Shown: positions 27,081-36,512 of the stretch, piece by piece | Numbering within the stretch: position 1 is the stretch's first letter | Layout: the number at the start of each line of letters is the position of its first letter | Made by a program: the position numbers and the translations under genes | Source: Thiohalocapsa sp963704155 | Lineage (GTDB): Bacteria; Pseudomonadota; Gammaproteobacteria; Chromatiales; Chromatiaceae | Direction of reading: 5' to 3' | DNA length: 64,000 nt | Assembly: GCA_963704155.1 (NCBI GenBank) | Contig: CAVPHF010000015.1 | Location: forward strand, 20,204-84,203 | The notes under the pieces: generated by a model | The model's database searches: none | The model's input: only the letters and a program-made list of their open reading frames with translations | What the model was told of the DNA's origin: nothing

Positions 27081-28969
27081 GGTGTCTGCTCCTGGGTGAT
27101 CCGCAACACGGTATCGACGCTCTCGGGCACCAGCACCTGCTCGCCGCCGTCCGGCCAGATGACGCGCAGCCGTAGCCGTTCCACTTCCTTAATCGGTCCA
27201 AGACCGAAGGTCACCGCGCGTTCCACCTGTGATAGATAGCCGCGGCTGGGGCGCAGGTCTCGGCTGCGCGTCACGCCGTCGGTGGTCAATTCGAGCCGGG
27301 CGCCGATGGCGTTGGTGTTGGGCGGCCGCCCGGTCAGCTCGACCCGCAGCCAGTGGTTGCCGGTGTGCTGGTCGTTGCGCAGCAGTGCCGGCCGGCGGCC
27401 GTTCTGCGTGATCAGTAGGTCGAGATCGCCGTCGGTGTCGATATCGGCATAGGCGATACCGCGGCCGACCAGCGCCTGCGCCATGTCGCCGGCGTCTGCC
27501 GAGGTCGGCGAGATGGCAACGAAACGGCCGCGGCACGCCTCGCCGCAATTCCAGAACAGCGACGGCGGCTGGGCGTAGTGCTGGCTTTGCTGCACCTTGT
27601 GGATCTCGTGCTCCAGATGGCCGTTGGCCAGCAGCAGATCCTCCCGGCCGTCGAGGTCGTAGTCGAAGAACACCAGACCGAAGGTGAGCGGTATGCGCGA
27701 GGCCGGCCCCAAGCCTTCCAGCACTGCCTCGTCGACAAGGGGCGGGCGCCCGTTGGTGGTGACGAACAGCGACGCCATCTCGTTGGCGAAATTGCCGACG
27801 GCGATGCCCAAGTCGGCGTCGTCGCGAAAGTGCGCGACGTCCACGCCCATGGCGGAGGTGGCCTTGCCGTTGCGGTCGTAGGCGACGCCGTCAAAGATCG
27901 CCGTCTCTTCGAAGCGGCCGTCGCCGCGGTTTCTGAACAGAAAGTTACGCACCGTGTCGTTGACGACGATCAGGTCCTGCCAACCGTCGCCGTCGACATC
28001 GAAGGGCACGACCCCGAGCCCCTTGCCGACCGGATTGCGGGTGACCGGGTCAAACACCAGGATGCCGGCCCGCGCTGACACCTCGCTGAAGCGTCCGTTG
28101 CCGTCATTTCGATACAGCAGATTATTGGTACCGACGAAGTTCAGCGGCGCGCCATAGGCGCGACCGAGCCCGGTGAGCCGAAAGTCGATCTCCAGATCGA
28201 TGTCGCGCGACCATTTGACGTAGTTGACGACGAAGAGGTCCAGGTCGCCGTCCCTGTCGTAGTCGACGAAGGCCGCGCTGGACGACCAGGTGTCGGCGCC
28301 GCCGGCCACGCCGGTCCCCGCGGTCACGTCCTCGAAGCGGCCCTGGGCGTTGCGGAACAGGTGGTTCGCATTCAGTGTCGTCAGATACAGATCGTCCCAG
28401 CCATCGCCGTCGTAGTCGCCGACCGCCACGCCCATGCCGTAGCTCGTCAGCGCGAGACCCGCCTCGACGGTGACATCGTCGAATCGCCCGGTGCCGTCGT
28501 TGCGGTAGAGGCGCTGGGTCGGCGCCGGCGACAGCGTCTCGCGACCGGGCCACTCGCGCGAGTTGACCAGGAACAGGTCCTGATCGCCGTCGCGGTCGTA
28601 ATCGAAGAAGGCCGCACCGCTGCCGATGGTCTCCGGCATCAGCCGCTCGCCATAGGCGCCATTGGTATGGACGAAGGCGATGCCCGCCTGCTCGGTGATG
28701 TCGGTGAAGAGCACGACTGGCGGCACACCCGGCTGCTGCCCGCCAGCACCGACCTCGGCCGACAATGCCTGCCCCGGCACCCTCGGTGTCGCAATCTCGG
28801 CCTCCTCGACCATCGGTGCTTGCACCGGCTGTCGGTTCAGCGAGTAGAGCACCGCACCGATCAACCCCATGGCCGCAATGACGGCCGCCGAGATCAGGAA
28901 GGCGCGGCGGATACGCGCCTCGCCGCGACTGATCCGTGCGACAGGCTCGGGTCTTTCCTCGCTGTTCAT
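27077..28969 (-). CDS. Membrane-anchored CRTAC1-family FG-GAP/ASPIC-UnbV protein
   Basis: 630 residues from ATG 28969, which overlaps the previous stop by 4 bases and has GGAGG 5 bases upstream; an in-frame ATG 8 codons earlier is less likely. One transmembrane helix (residues 23-43) anchors it, leaving the rest outside the cytoplasm. Six calcium-loop motifs of the D-x-D-x-D-G type start at residues 123, 185, 236, 324, 436 and 509, marking a beta-propeller of FG-GAP/VCBS repeats. Residues 554-615 are an ASPIC/UnbV domain (NTNAIGARLEL, SRGYLSQVERAVTFGLG). Function of this family in bacteria is not established; its setting suggests a partner of the pentaheme cytochrome. Confidence 0.92.
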   Translation of the reverse strand: MNSEERPEPVARISRGEARIRRAFLISAAVIAAMGLIGAVLYSLNRQPVQAPMVEEAEIATPRVPGQALSAEVGAGGQQPGVPPVVLFTDITEQAGIAFVHTNGAYGERLMPETIGSGAAFFDYDRDGDQDLFLVNSREWPGRETLSPAPTQRLYRNDGTGRFDDVTVEAGLALTSYGMGVAVGDYDGDGWDDLYLTTLNANHLFRNAQGRFEDVTAGTGVAGGADTWSSSAAFVDYDRDGDLDLFVVNYVKWSRDIDLEIDFRLTGLGRAYGAPLNFVGTNNLLYRNDGNGRFSEVSARAGILVFDPVTRNPVGKGLGVVPFDVDGDGWQDLIVVNDTVRNFLFRNRGDGRFEETAIFDGVAYDRNGKATSAMGVDVAHFRDDADLGIAVGNFANEMASLFVTTNGRPPLVDEAVLEGLGPASRIPLTFGLVFFDYDLDGREDLLLANGHLEHEIHKVQQSQHYAQPPSLFWNCGEACRGRFVAISPTSADAGDMAQALVGRGIAYADIDTDGDLDLLITQNGRRPALLRNDQHTGNHWLRVELTGRPPNTNAIGARLELTTDGVTRSRDLRPSRGYLSQVERAVTFGLGPIKEVERLRLRVIWPDGGEQVLVPESVDTVLRITQEQTP

Positions 28970-31836
28970 CTGCCCCTCCGCAGCATCGGCCATTGCCGGA
29001 AACTCTCCTGCCAGATGGACGGCTCAGCATCTCGGCTGGCGACACGCCCGGGAACATCTTCGGTCGCGGCCCGTAACGGATAGATGGCCACGGCCTCGGC
29101 CGCGTGGTCTGCAGCGGGATTGCGGCCGCGATGGATGGTGACGACGCGCTCGACGGCATTGTCGTCGCCGCGATAGTGCTCGTGCAGCGCGCGATGGCGC
29201 CGCGCGGCGGCGGCATCGCCAAGTTCGTTCATGACCAGGCTTAGATTGTGATGGGCAGCGGCGTTCTCCGGGTCGACGGCGAGCGCCTGCTCCAGCCGGC
29301 CACGGGCGCGCCCGAGTAGCGCGAAGCGCTCGACACGGCGCTGCTCGCCCCGTTCCTGACGGGCGCGCTCGTAGAGTGTGCGGCCGAACTCCGTCAACAT
29401 CCGATAGTCTCGGCTGAAGTCGAAGCCGCGCTCGCGGGCGGCATTGAATCTGGTCTCGGCCAGCGCCTCCAACGCCTCGATCGCGGTATCCAGATCACCG
29501 AGGTCGCGCGCCACCAGCCCGGTGTACCAGGCGACGACCCAAGGGGGTGCACCCAGATCGGCAGCGCGGCGCAACGCCGCGGCGGCCTCGTCGAGGCGGC
29601 CCTCGCGATAGAGCACGCGTGCGAGGTTCAGCGGACCCTCGGCCTTGCCGAGTCGCTCCACCTGCCGGAAGGCCGCCTCCGCCTGGCGCGACTCGCCCTT
29701 CTTGCCCTGACGCAGCAGGCCAATGCCATAGTCGTTCCAGCGCTCCCAAGCCGGCAGCCCGCGCTGCTGAGCGGCAACGTCGACGCCAGCGACCGGCAGT
29801 ATCACGCGATCCTCTGCCAGGGTCGTGATGGGCAGATCGTTGGCGATGAAGTGCGTCTCCCGAGCGTGCTCCCAGACGTGCCGATAGAAGCGGCTGTCGA
29901 ATTTCCGATAGCGCAGTGCAGCCTCGACCTCGACCGGCTCAGAGAGATCTCGCGGCAGCTCCAGCGCATAGTGCACCAGGGCCGCAGCCCCAGGCGGGAT
30001 CTGGTGGTCGTAGAGCGCGACGACGATGTCCTGGGCGTTGCGGCGCTCGATGCGGTTGCCGTCGCGATCGAGCAGATAGGCATTTCCGAACCAGGCCCAT
30101 TCGTCCACCCTGCCCTCGGCATCGAGGGCGCCGGAACGGGCGATCACGCGCTCGCCCGCGCGCACGGTCAGCTCCAGCCAGACCTCGTTGGAGTCCGCGG
30201 TGCCCTGGGTCAAGGCGTGCCCCATGCCGGTGGTGCGGACGACCAGGTCCAGCAGCCAGCGGCTGCCGGGCTCGAGCACCGGTAGCCCCGGGCGCAACGG
30301 GGCGTGCAGGCGGCCCTCGATGTGGCCGCCTTCCCGCAGCCCGAAGATGTCGACGCGCGCGGCGCGCTGCATCGAGGCGACGCGCTCGGCATTCTCGTCG
30401 GCCGGCCGGCCGACGAGCCGCGCGACCGCGGTGTTGCCGGCCGGGAACAGATGGTCGTGGACGCCACGTTTGCCATCGTCTGCCAGTCTGCGGGCGGCCG
30501 GATCATCCACGGCACGCGCCGGCATGTGACAGTCGCCGCAGTTGGCCTTCGCGCTCTGTGGATAGTAGAAGCTGTCGACGCGATGCCCTGAAACGCCGCT
30601 CATCAGAAAACTGTCGTAGTGGTTCTGACCACGCAGCCAGCGGTAATGATTCAACTCGGGCGGCAGATGCACCTTGTGGCAGGCCGAGCAAAACTCCGGT
30701 CGCGAGTGCAGCGGCTTGAGCAGCGTCGTTTTGTGGAACGCCGGTTTGGCCTTGATCAATTGGCGGTTAACCGCCTTCAGCAGGGCATTGTCGCTGAACG
30801 CGAACGGATAGCGCGGCGGATCGACCAGGCTGTAGTCACCGTTGCCGCGCGGGCTGTTGACCGCGGTGATCGCATGGCAGCCAAGGCAGGTGATACCGGC
30901 ACGCGCTCCGGGATCAGCATCTGGGTCATAGTGGGGATCGTCGAACTGACCCGAGAACAAGGGCACTTGATCATGGCAAACGGCGCACAGCCGCGTTGCC
31001 TTAACATCGCCATCGCGGGCGAGGATTTCGGCGCGCGTGTCTTCGATGCTGAAGCGGTAGGCCGGATTGTTGAATGAACTCAGCCTGTGCATGCTGCCGG
31101 CGTGACGCTCGGCGATGTCGGCATGACACTCGGCACAGACCGCATCCACCATCAGATGCTCTGGCGGAATCACGGCCCCGGACGCCGGCTGCTGCTGTTG
31201 CGGCACGAGCGTCCGCACCAGCGCCGGCTCGAAGGCGCGCACTAGGCGCGGCTCGTCGCCTGTTGTTAGATGCAGCAGGTGGAGCGTCAGCGCCAGCGCG
31301 CAGAAGCCCAAGGCCGCCCCGGACCAGACCGCGCCCGAGCGCCAGCGCAGTCGCGGCCCTGCCAGCCGGTGCAGCACAAAGAGCCAGAGCGCGGCAACGG
31401 GCGCCAGCACATGAACCCAATAGGCAGCGCTGCGTACCAGCGGGTCGTTGACCTCGAAGAAGCCGAAGCGTGTCAGCAAGATGCCGGAGCCGAATAAGAG
31501 CACCAGCGCGGCGTACTGCCCCAGTCCGGCGCGGATCGCATAGCGGTTCGACCGCCGCCGAGCCAAGCGAAAATGCAGCGCGCCGAACAGCAGCACCGGC
31601 GGCATCAAGAGCAGCCCGAGCACCAAATGGGCGAGGAACATATCCAGGTAGAAGCCGTTCTGCAGCGTCTCGCCAGAGGCCGATTCCACCAGTGTCACGC
31701 TGACCAGATAGAGCGAATTGACCGCGAGCAGACCGAGCAACGGCAGCAGGACGGCGAGCATGCGCCGAAGTCCCGGCGTCAGTGCGGGCGCGGAGCCCGG
31801 GACGACATCACGATGGGACGGCGGTCGGTAGGACAT
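28966..31836 (-). CDS. Membrane pentaheme cytochrome c with C-terminal TPR region
   Basis: 956 residues from ATG 31836; two earlier in-frame ATGs would add 14-16 residues. Five transmembrane helices lie near residues 26-48, 65-89, 106-127, 137-158 and 170-190. Five CXXCH heme sites follow: CAECH 234, CAVCH 284, CLGCH 317, CSACH 383 and CGDCH 433, resembling multiheme cytochromes of the c554 type. Residues about 480-690 are beta-rich, and about 690-880 contain TPR-like repeats. The protein could carry electrons from membrane quinol to periplasmic partners. It heads an operon with two downstream genes, each joined by a 4-base overlap. Confidence 0.92.
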   Translation of the reverse strand: MSYRPPSHRDVVPGSAPALTPGLRRMLAVLLPLLGLLAVNSLYLVSVTLVESASGETLQNGFYLDMFLAHLVLGLLLMPPVLLFGALHFRLARRRSNRYAIRAGLGQYAALVLLFGSGILLTRFGFFEVNDPLVRSAAYWVHVLAPVAALWLFVLHRLAGPRLRWRSGAVWSGAALGFCALALTLHLLHLTTGDEPRLVRAFEPALVRTLVPQQQQPASGAVIPPEHLMVDAVCAECHADIAERHAGSMHRLSSFNNPAYRFSIEDTRAEILARDGDVKATRLCAVCHDQVPLFSGQFDDPHYDPDADPGARAGITCLGCHAITAVNSPRGNGDYSLVDPPRYPFAFSDNALLKAVNRQLIKAKPAFHKTTLLKPLHSRPEFCSACHKVHLPPELNHYRWLRGQNHYDSFLMSGVSGHRVDSFYYPQSAKANCGDCHMPARAVDDPAARRLADDGKRGVHDHLFPAGNTAVARLVGRPADENAERVASMQRAARVDIFGLREGGHIEGRLHAPLRPGLPVLEPGSRWLLDLVVRTTGMGHALTQGTADSNEVWLELTVRAGERVIARSGALDAEGRVDEWAWFGNAYLLDRDGNRIERRNAQDIVVALYDHQIPPGAAALVHYALELPRDLSEPVEVEAALRYRKFDSRFYRHVWEHARETHFIANDLPITTLAEDRVILPVAGVDVAAQQRGLPAWERWNDYGIGLLRQGKKGESRQAEAAFRQVERLGKAEGPLNLARVLYREGRLDEAAAALRRAADLGAPPWVVAWYTGLVARDLGDLDTAIEALEALAETRFNAARERGFDFSRDYRMLTEFGRTLYERARQERGEQRRVERFALLGRARGRLEQALAVDPENAAAHHNLSLVMNELGDAAAARRHRALHEHYRGDDNAVERVVTIHRGRNPAADHAAEAVAIYPLRAATEDVPGRVASRDAEPSIWQESFRQWPMLRRGR

Positions 31837-32275
31837 GGCGCAAGCAGTACAAAGACCGCAGAACAGGTCCGCGGACATCGACACAAAGCTTCAGCCGACA
31901 GCCGAGGCAGGCCGACGAACGCGACCCGAATTCTACTTCGATCACGGAACCGGACCAAAAAAACTGGTTCTTGGAATGGTTATAGTACGGGTTGGCGCCG
32001 CGCGCCAGCACGCGACGGCAACTGACTGCGATTCGCCGTCCACCGCGCTCGCGGTTTGTCGGGTGTACGCGGGTTCGGCTGCCGTAGGCGGGTGCAGGCC
32101 TGGGGCAACTGCCTTCAGTCCCTCGTCGATCATAACCTTCGCTAACGCGATGCGATGCCAGCGACCGCACCATCCGCGGCAATCTGCCTGCGATACGCAC
32201 AGATACCGGACACCTTGCGATGTCAATGTAAAGACGCCAGACTAGGGCGCCATACTGCAGATTCGGACCAACAAA
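31837..32275. other. Divergent intergenic region between the cytochrome operon and tacAT
   Basis: 439 bases with no gene I can support; short open frames here lack ribosome sites and family features. It must hold the leftward promoter of the cytochrome operon and the rightward promoter of the toxin-antitoxin pair. A TACTATAAC-like -10 element is visible on the minus strand near 31980-31990, without a convincing -35 box. Confidence 0.45.
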
Positions 32276-32557
32276 ATGACTACACCTCAGATGGATAAGG
32301 CGCCATCCCTGAATATCCGCATCAAGGCGCCCCAGCGCGCACTGATCGAGCGGGCAGCCCAACACGCCAACAAGTCGCTCTCAGACTTCGTGCGTGACGC
32401 GGCCATCCAGGAGGCGGAGAACGCCCTATTAGATATGACCCACATCAAGCTCGATCCCATCGCGTGGGAGCAGTTCATCGCTGCCCTGGATGCGCCACCA
32501 GTCGATAACCCGCGCCTGCGCGACCTGATGTCCCGAAAGCCACTTTGGCAACGCTGA
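32276..32557 (+). CDS. tacA: TacA-type (DUF1778) antitoxin
   Basis: 93 residues. The N-terminal half is a ribbon-helix-helix DNA-binding domain of the DUF1778 family (LNIRIKAPQRALIERAAQHANKSLSDFVRDAA after position 12). The C-terminal part, ending PVDNPRLRDLMSRKPLW, is the segment that wraps and inhibits the acetyltransferase toxin in TacA-TacT systems. It is expected to repress its own operon together with the toxin. The toxin start codon directly abuts its stop codon. Confidence 0.92.
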   Translation: MTTPQMDKAPSLNIRIKAPQRALIERAAQHANKSLSDFVRDAAIQEAENALLDMTHIKLDPIAWEQFIAALDAPPVDNPRLRDLMSRKPLWQR

Positions 32558-33076
32558 ATGACCGCCGATGGACCGCCAACGGGACGCATCGACGGTCCCC
32601 GTCCTCTCAGCCCCGACTACGATTGCTCGTCGTTCGAGTCCGGAGAGCCGGCCCTCGATTCCTGGCTTAAGCGCAAAGCGTTAAAAAGCCAATACAGCGG
32701 CGCCGCCCGAACCTATGTCATTACATCGAAGCAAGCGGTCATTGGCTACTACGCCCTGGCAGTCGGCTCCGTCTCGCGCGCCGAGGCAACTGGAGCGGTG
32801 CGTCGAAACATGCCTGACCCGGTGCCGGTGATGATACTGGCTCGCCTGGCCATCGACCGCCCTTGGCAAGGACAGGGGCTCGGCGCCGCCCTCCTGCGCG
32901 ATACTGCCCTTCGCACGATGCAGGCAGCGCAGCTTGTTGGCATCCGAGCCGTGCTGGTGCACGCACTCTCGCCTGCTGCCGCCCGCTTCTATCGCTATTT
33001 CGGATTCCAACCGTCGCCGCACAGCGAGACAACGCTGATGGTGACGCTATCTGCGCTTGACGGCGCTTTGGCCTAG
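32558..33076 (+). CDS. tacT: TacT-type GNAT acetyltransferase toxin
   Basis: 172 residues starting at the ATG immediately after the tacA stop. The fold is GNAT: LARLAIDRPWQGQGLGAALLRDT contains the acetyl-CoA pyrophosphate loop (QGQGLG), and FYRYFGFQP contains the conserved Tyr near the C terminus. TacT toxins acetylate the amino acid on charged tRNAs and stop translation until deacylated. Length and motifs are complete, so the pair looks functional. Confidence 0.92.
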   Translation: MTADGPPTGRIDGPRPLSPDYDCSSFESGEPALDSWLKRKALKSQYSGAARTYVITSKQAVIGYYALAVGSVSRAEATGAVRRNMPDPVPVMILARLAIDRPWQGQGLGAALLRDTALRTMQAAQLVGIRAVLVHALSPAAARFYRYFGFQPSPHSETTLMVTLSALDGALA

Positions 33077-33169
33077 AAGCCGACCCGGCCAGCACGAACG
33101 CCCAGTATCGCCATGGCTGATGCAACTGCGCCTCTGCCGCTTGGCTCGTCGAGGCTTTCCACAAGAAAC

Positions 33170-33196
33170 AAAAAAGCCCCGCACAAGCGGGGCTTT
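33170..33196 (-). terminator. Rho-independent terminator of groES-groEL
   Basis: AGCCCCGC and GCGGGGCT pair around a 4-base loop; on the minus strand the stem is followed by a T run, 60 bases past the groEL stop. The plus side has a shorter T run, so it may also end tacAT transcripts. Confidence 0.88.
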
Positions 33197-33255
33197 CGTG
33201 ACTATCCGTGTCAGACGTAGTTCGGTTTCCGCCCGCAAGGGCGAAAAAGCCGCTG

Positions 33256-34908
<1,653 letters not shown>

Positions 34909-34987
34909 TGGGCTGTTACCTCAGTCGAATAGGGTTGGAACGAGTCGTGATCGGGCGGTGTGGTGCGGCGGCGTTGCGAGCGAGACC

Positions 34988-35278
34988 TCAGGCCTCGATA
35001 ACGCCCATGATGTCTTCCTCGCGCATCACGAGGAATTCGTCGCCATCCAGCTTCACCTCGGTACCCGAGTACTTGCCGAACAAGACGCGGTCGCCGACCT
35101 TGACGTCCAGCGACCGATGGTCGCCGTTATCCATGATCTTGCCGTTACCGACGGCGATGATTTCGCCCTGGATCGGCTTCTCGGCGGCGGAATCCGGGAT
35201 CACGATGCCTCCGGCGGAGGTGCGCTCCTCCTCCATACGGCGGACGACGACACGGTCATGCAATGGACGGATGTTCAT
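34988..35278 (-). CDS. groS: Co-chaperonin GroES (10 kDa)
   Basis: 96 residues from ATG 35278, with GAGGGG 9 bases upstream; the frame extends further but the extra sequence lies in the leader. MNIRPLHDRVVVRR, the mobile-loop region SAGGIVIPD and the C-terminal EFLVMREEDIMGVIE are diagnostic. It caps the GroEL chamber. First gene of the groES-groEL operon. Confidence 0.98.
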   Translation of the reverse strand: MNIRPLHDRVVVRRMEEERTSAGGIVIPDSAAEKPIQGEIIAVGNGKIMDNGDHRSLDVKVGDRVLFGKYSGTEVKLDGDEFLVMREEDIMGVIEA

Positions 35279-35343
35279 GGGTGTTTTCCCCTCAGCGTTT
35301 GTTGGCGGTTGAACAGGCCACACGAGGGCGTTGCGCCCAAGTG

Positions 35344-35370
35344 TTAGCACTCATGCTTAGCGAGTGCTAA
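35344..35370 (-). promoter_or_regulatory. CIRCE operator (HrcA binding site)
   Basis: A perfect inverted repeat TTAGCACTC-N9-GAGTGCTAA, identical to the CIRCE consensus. It lies between the -10 box and groES, where the HrcA repressor would block transcription until heat or misfolded protein titrates GroEL. Confidence 0.97.
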
Positions 35371-35397
35371 TAATAGTGCCGCGCTTGCGACTGTCAA
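35370..35397 (-). promoter_or_regulatory. Sigma-70 promoter of groES-groEL
   Basis: On the minus strand TTGACA (35397-35392) and TATTAT (35375-35370) are separated by 16 bases. The CIRCE element begins at the -10 box, so HrcA binding would directly compete with polymerase. Confidence 0.9.
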
Positions 35398-35475
35398 GAG
35401 CTGAGTGCGTTATCAGCGTCCTTAGCTGGTCGCCGACCGCGTCGCGCGCTGAGACTGCCTCGGATTCAGGTCTCC

Positions 35476-35898
35476 TTAGTCGTCATCGCGCCGATAATCG
35501 CCTTCGATGATGCGCGCTCTGTCGGAGGCTCGACTGTCAAACGGATGCACCGGCGCCAGCTGAAGGTAGCGCCGGATCAGCAGGTGACGTAGCGGTGGCA
35601 CCAGCAGCAGAAAACCGACGATGTCGGTTACGAAACCAGGCAGCAGCAGCGCCAAGCCGCAAAGGAGCAAGACGGCCCCGTCGAGTACCTCGAGGGCCGG
35701 CATCTCACCAGCATCGAGCAACGCCCGCACCCGCATCAGCACGGCGATTCCCTGCATGCGGACCAGATAGCCGCCGATGAGGGCGGTCAGGACCGAAAGC
35801 AGGATGGTGGGAAGTGCGCCGATCACGGAGCCAACCTGGATCAGGAAGTACAGCTCGATCAGCGGCGCGGTTACAAAAATCAGAAGGAAAAGCATCAT
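35476..35898 (-). CDS. fxsA: FxsA family membrane protein
   Basis: 140 residues with about four hydrophobic segments and a charged cytoplasmic tail (RASDRARIIEGDYRRDDD). The opening LFLLIFVTAPLIELYFLIQVG and GALLLLCGLALLLPGFVTDIVG-like middle are typical of FxsA, whose overproduction in E. coli relieves F-exclusion of phage T7. AAGGAG lies 9 bases before the ATG. It is just upstream of groES on the same strand; E. coli has fxsA in the same neighbourhood. Physiological role unclear. Confidence 0.92.
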   Translation of the reverse strand: MMLFLLIFVTAPLIELYFLIQVGSVIGALPTILLSVLTALIGGYLVRMQGIAVLMRVRALLDAGEMPALEVLDGAVLLLCGLALLLPGFVTDIVGFLLLVPPLRHLLIRRYLQLAPVHPFDSRASDRARIIEGDYRRDDD

Positions 35899-35988
35899 CG
35901 TGCCGGTCTCCTTATTGACAATCTGGGGAAGCGCCGAAGATCGGCAGCGCTTAACGAGCGGGGCAGAGGGCTGAGCGGCACGCGTGAC

Positions 35989-36020
35989 CCAAGCCCGGTC
36001 AGGGCATGGTCAGGGCTTGG
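35989..36020. repeat. Inverted repeat between fxsA and cutA
   Basis: CCAAGCCC (35989-35996) and GGGCTTGG (36013-36020) form an 8-bp stem around a 16-base loop that itself contains part of the direct repeat GGTCAGGGC (35998-36006, 36009-36017). It lies between divergent genes and has no T run, so it is more likely regulatory or incidental than a terminator. Confidence 0.45.
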
Positions 36021-36188
36021 CGCGGACACAGGCCTGCAACGCGCATTCCCCCAAGGTCTGTCCGGAAAAGTCGGATTCAAACAGCTGCGACCAGGGCACA
36101 TGGATTCCGGTAATCTATGCGCGGCCTGATTGATCGGCGGTACTGGCCGAGAAATCGGCATCGAAGACCTGCAACTAGTTACCAGACG

Positions 36189-36512
36189 ATGCCGGAACGC
36201 GTTCACATCGCCTATTGTACCTGCCCGGACCAGAACACGGCCGAGGCCTTGGCGGAGTCCTTGCTGGTCAAACGGCTCGCGGCCTGCGTGAACATTTTAC
36301 CGGGCATCAAGTCCATGTACCGCTGGGAAGGAAAGATCGAGCGTGCCGAAGAGGCGCTGCTGTTGATTAAGACTACCGAAGGGCGCATTCCGGCGCTGAT
36401 CGAAAGGATCGAACAAGAGCATCCCTACGACGTACCAGAGGTGATTTCACACCCGATCGTCGATGGACATCCTGCCTACTTGGAGTGGGTTCGCAAATGT
36501 ACGACAACGTAA
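36189..36512 (+). CDS. cutA: Divalent cation tolerance protein CutA
   Basis: 107 residues from ATG 36189, the standard CutA size. YCTCPDQNTAEALAESLLVKRLAACVN and the C-terminal VPEVISHPIVDGHPAYLEWV are typical of this small trimeric ferredoxin-like-fold protein linked to copper tolerance. Its 3' end overlaps the dsbD start, as cutA-dsbD are paired in many gammaproteobacteria. Confidence 0.95.
   Translation: MPERVHIAYCTCPDQNTAEALAESLLVKRLAACVNILPGIKSMYRWEGKIERAEEALLLIKTTEGRIPALIERIEQEHPYDVPEVISHPIVDGHPAYLEWVRKCTTT

Noticed and set aside
31835..32245. A 136-codon plus-strand frame in the gap before tacAT
   Set aside because: No ribosome site, unusual composition for a protein, and it occupies the only space available for two divergent promoters.
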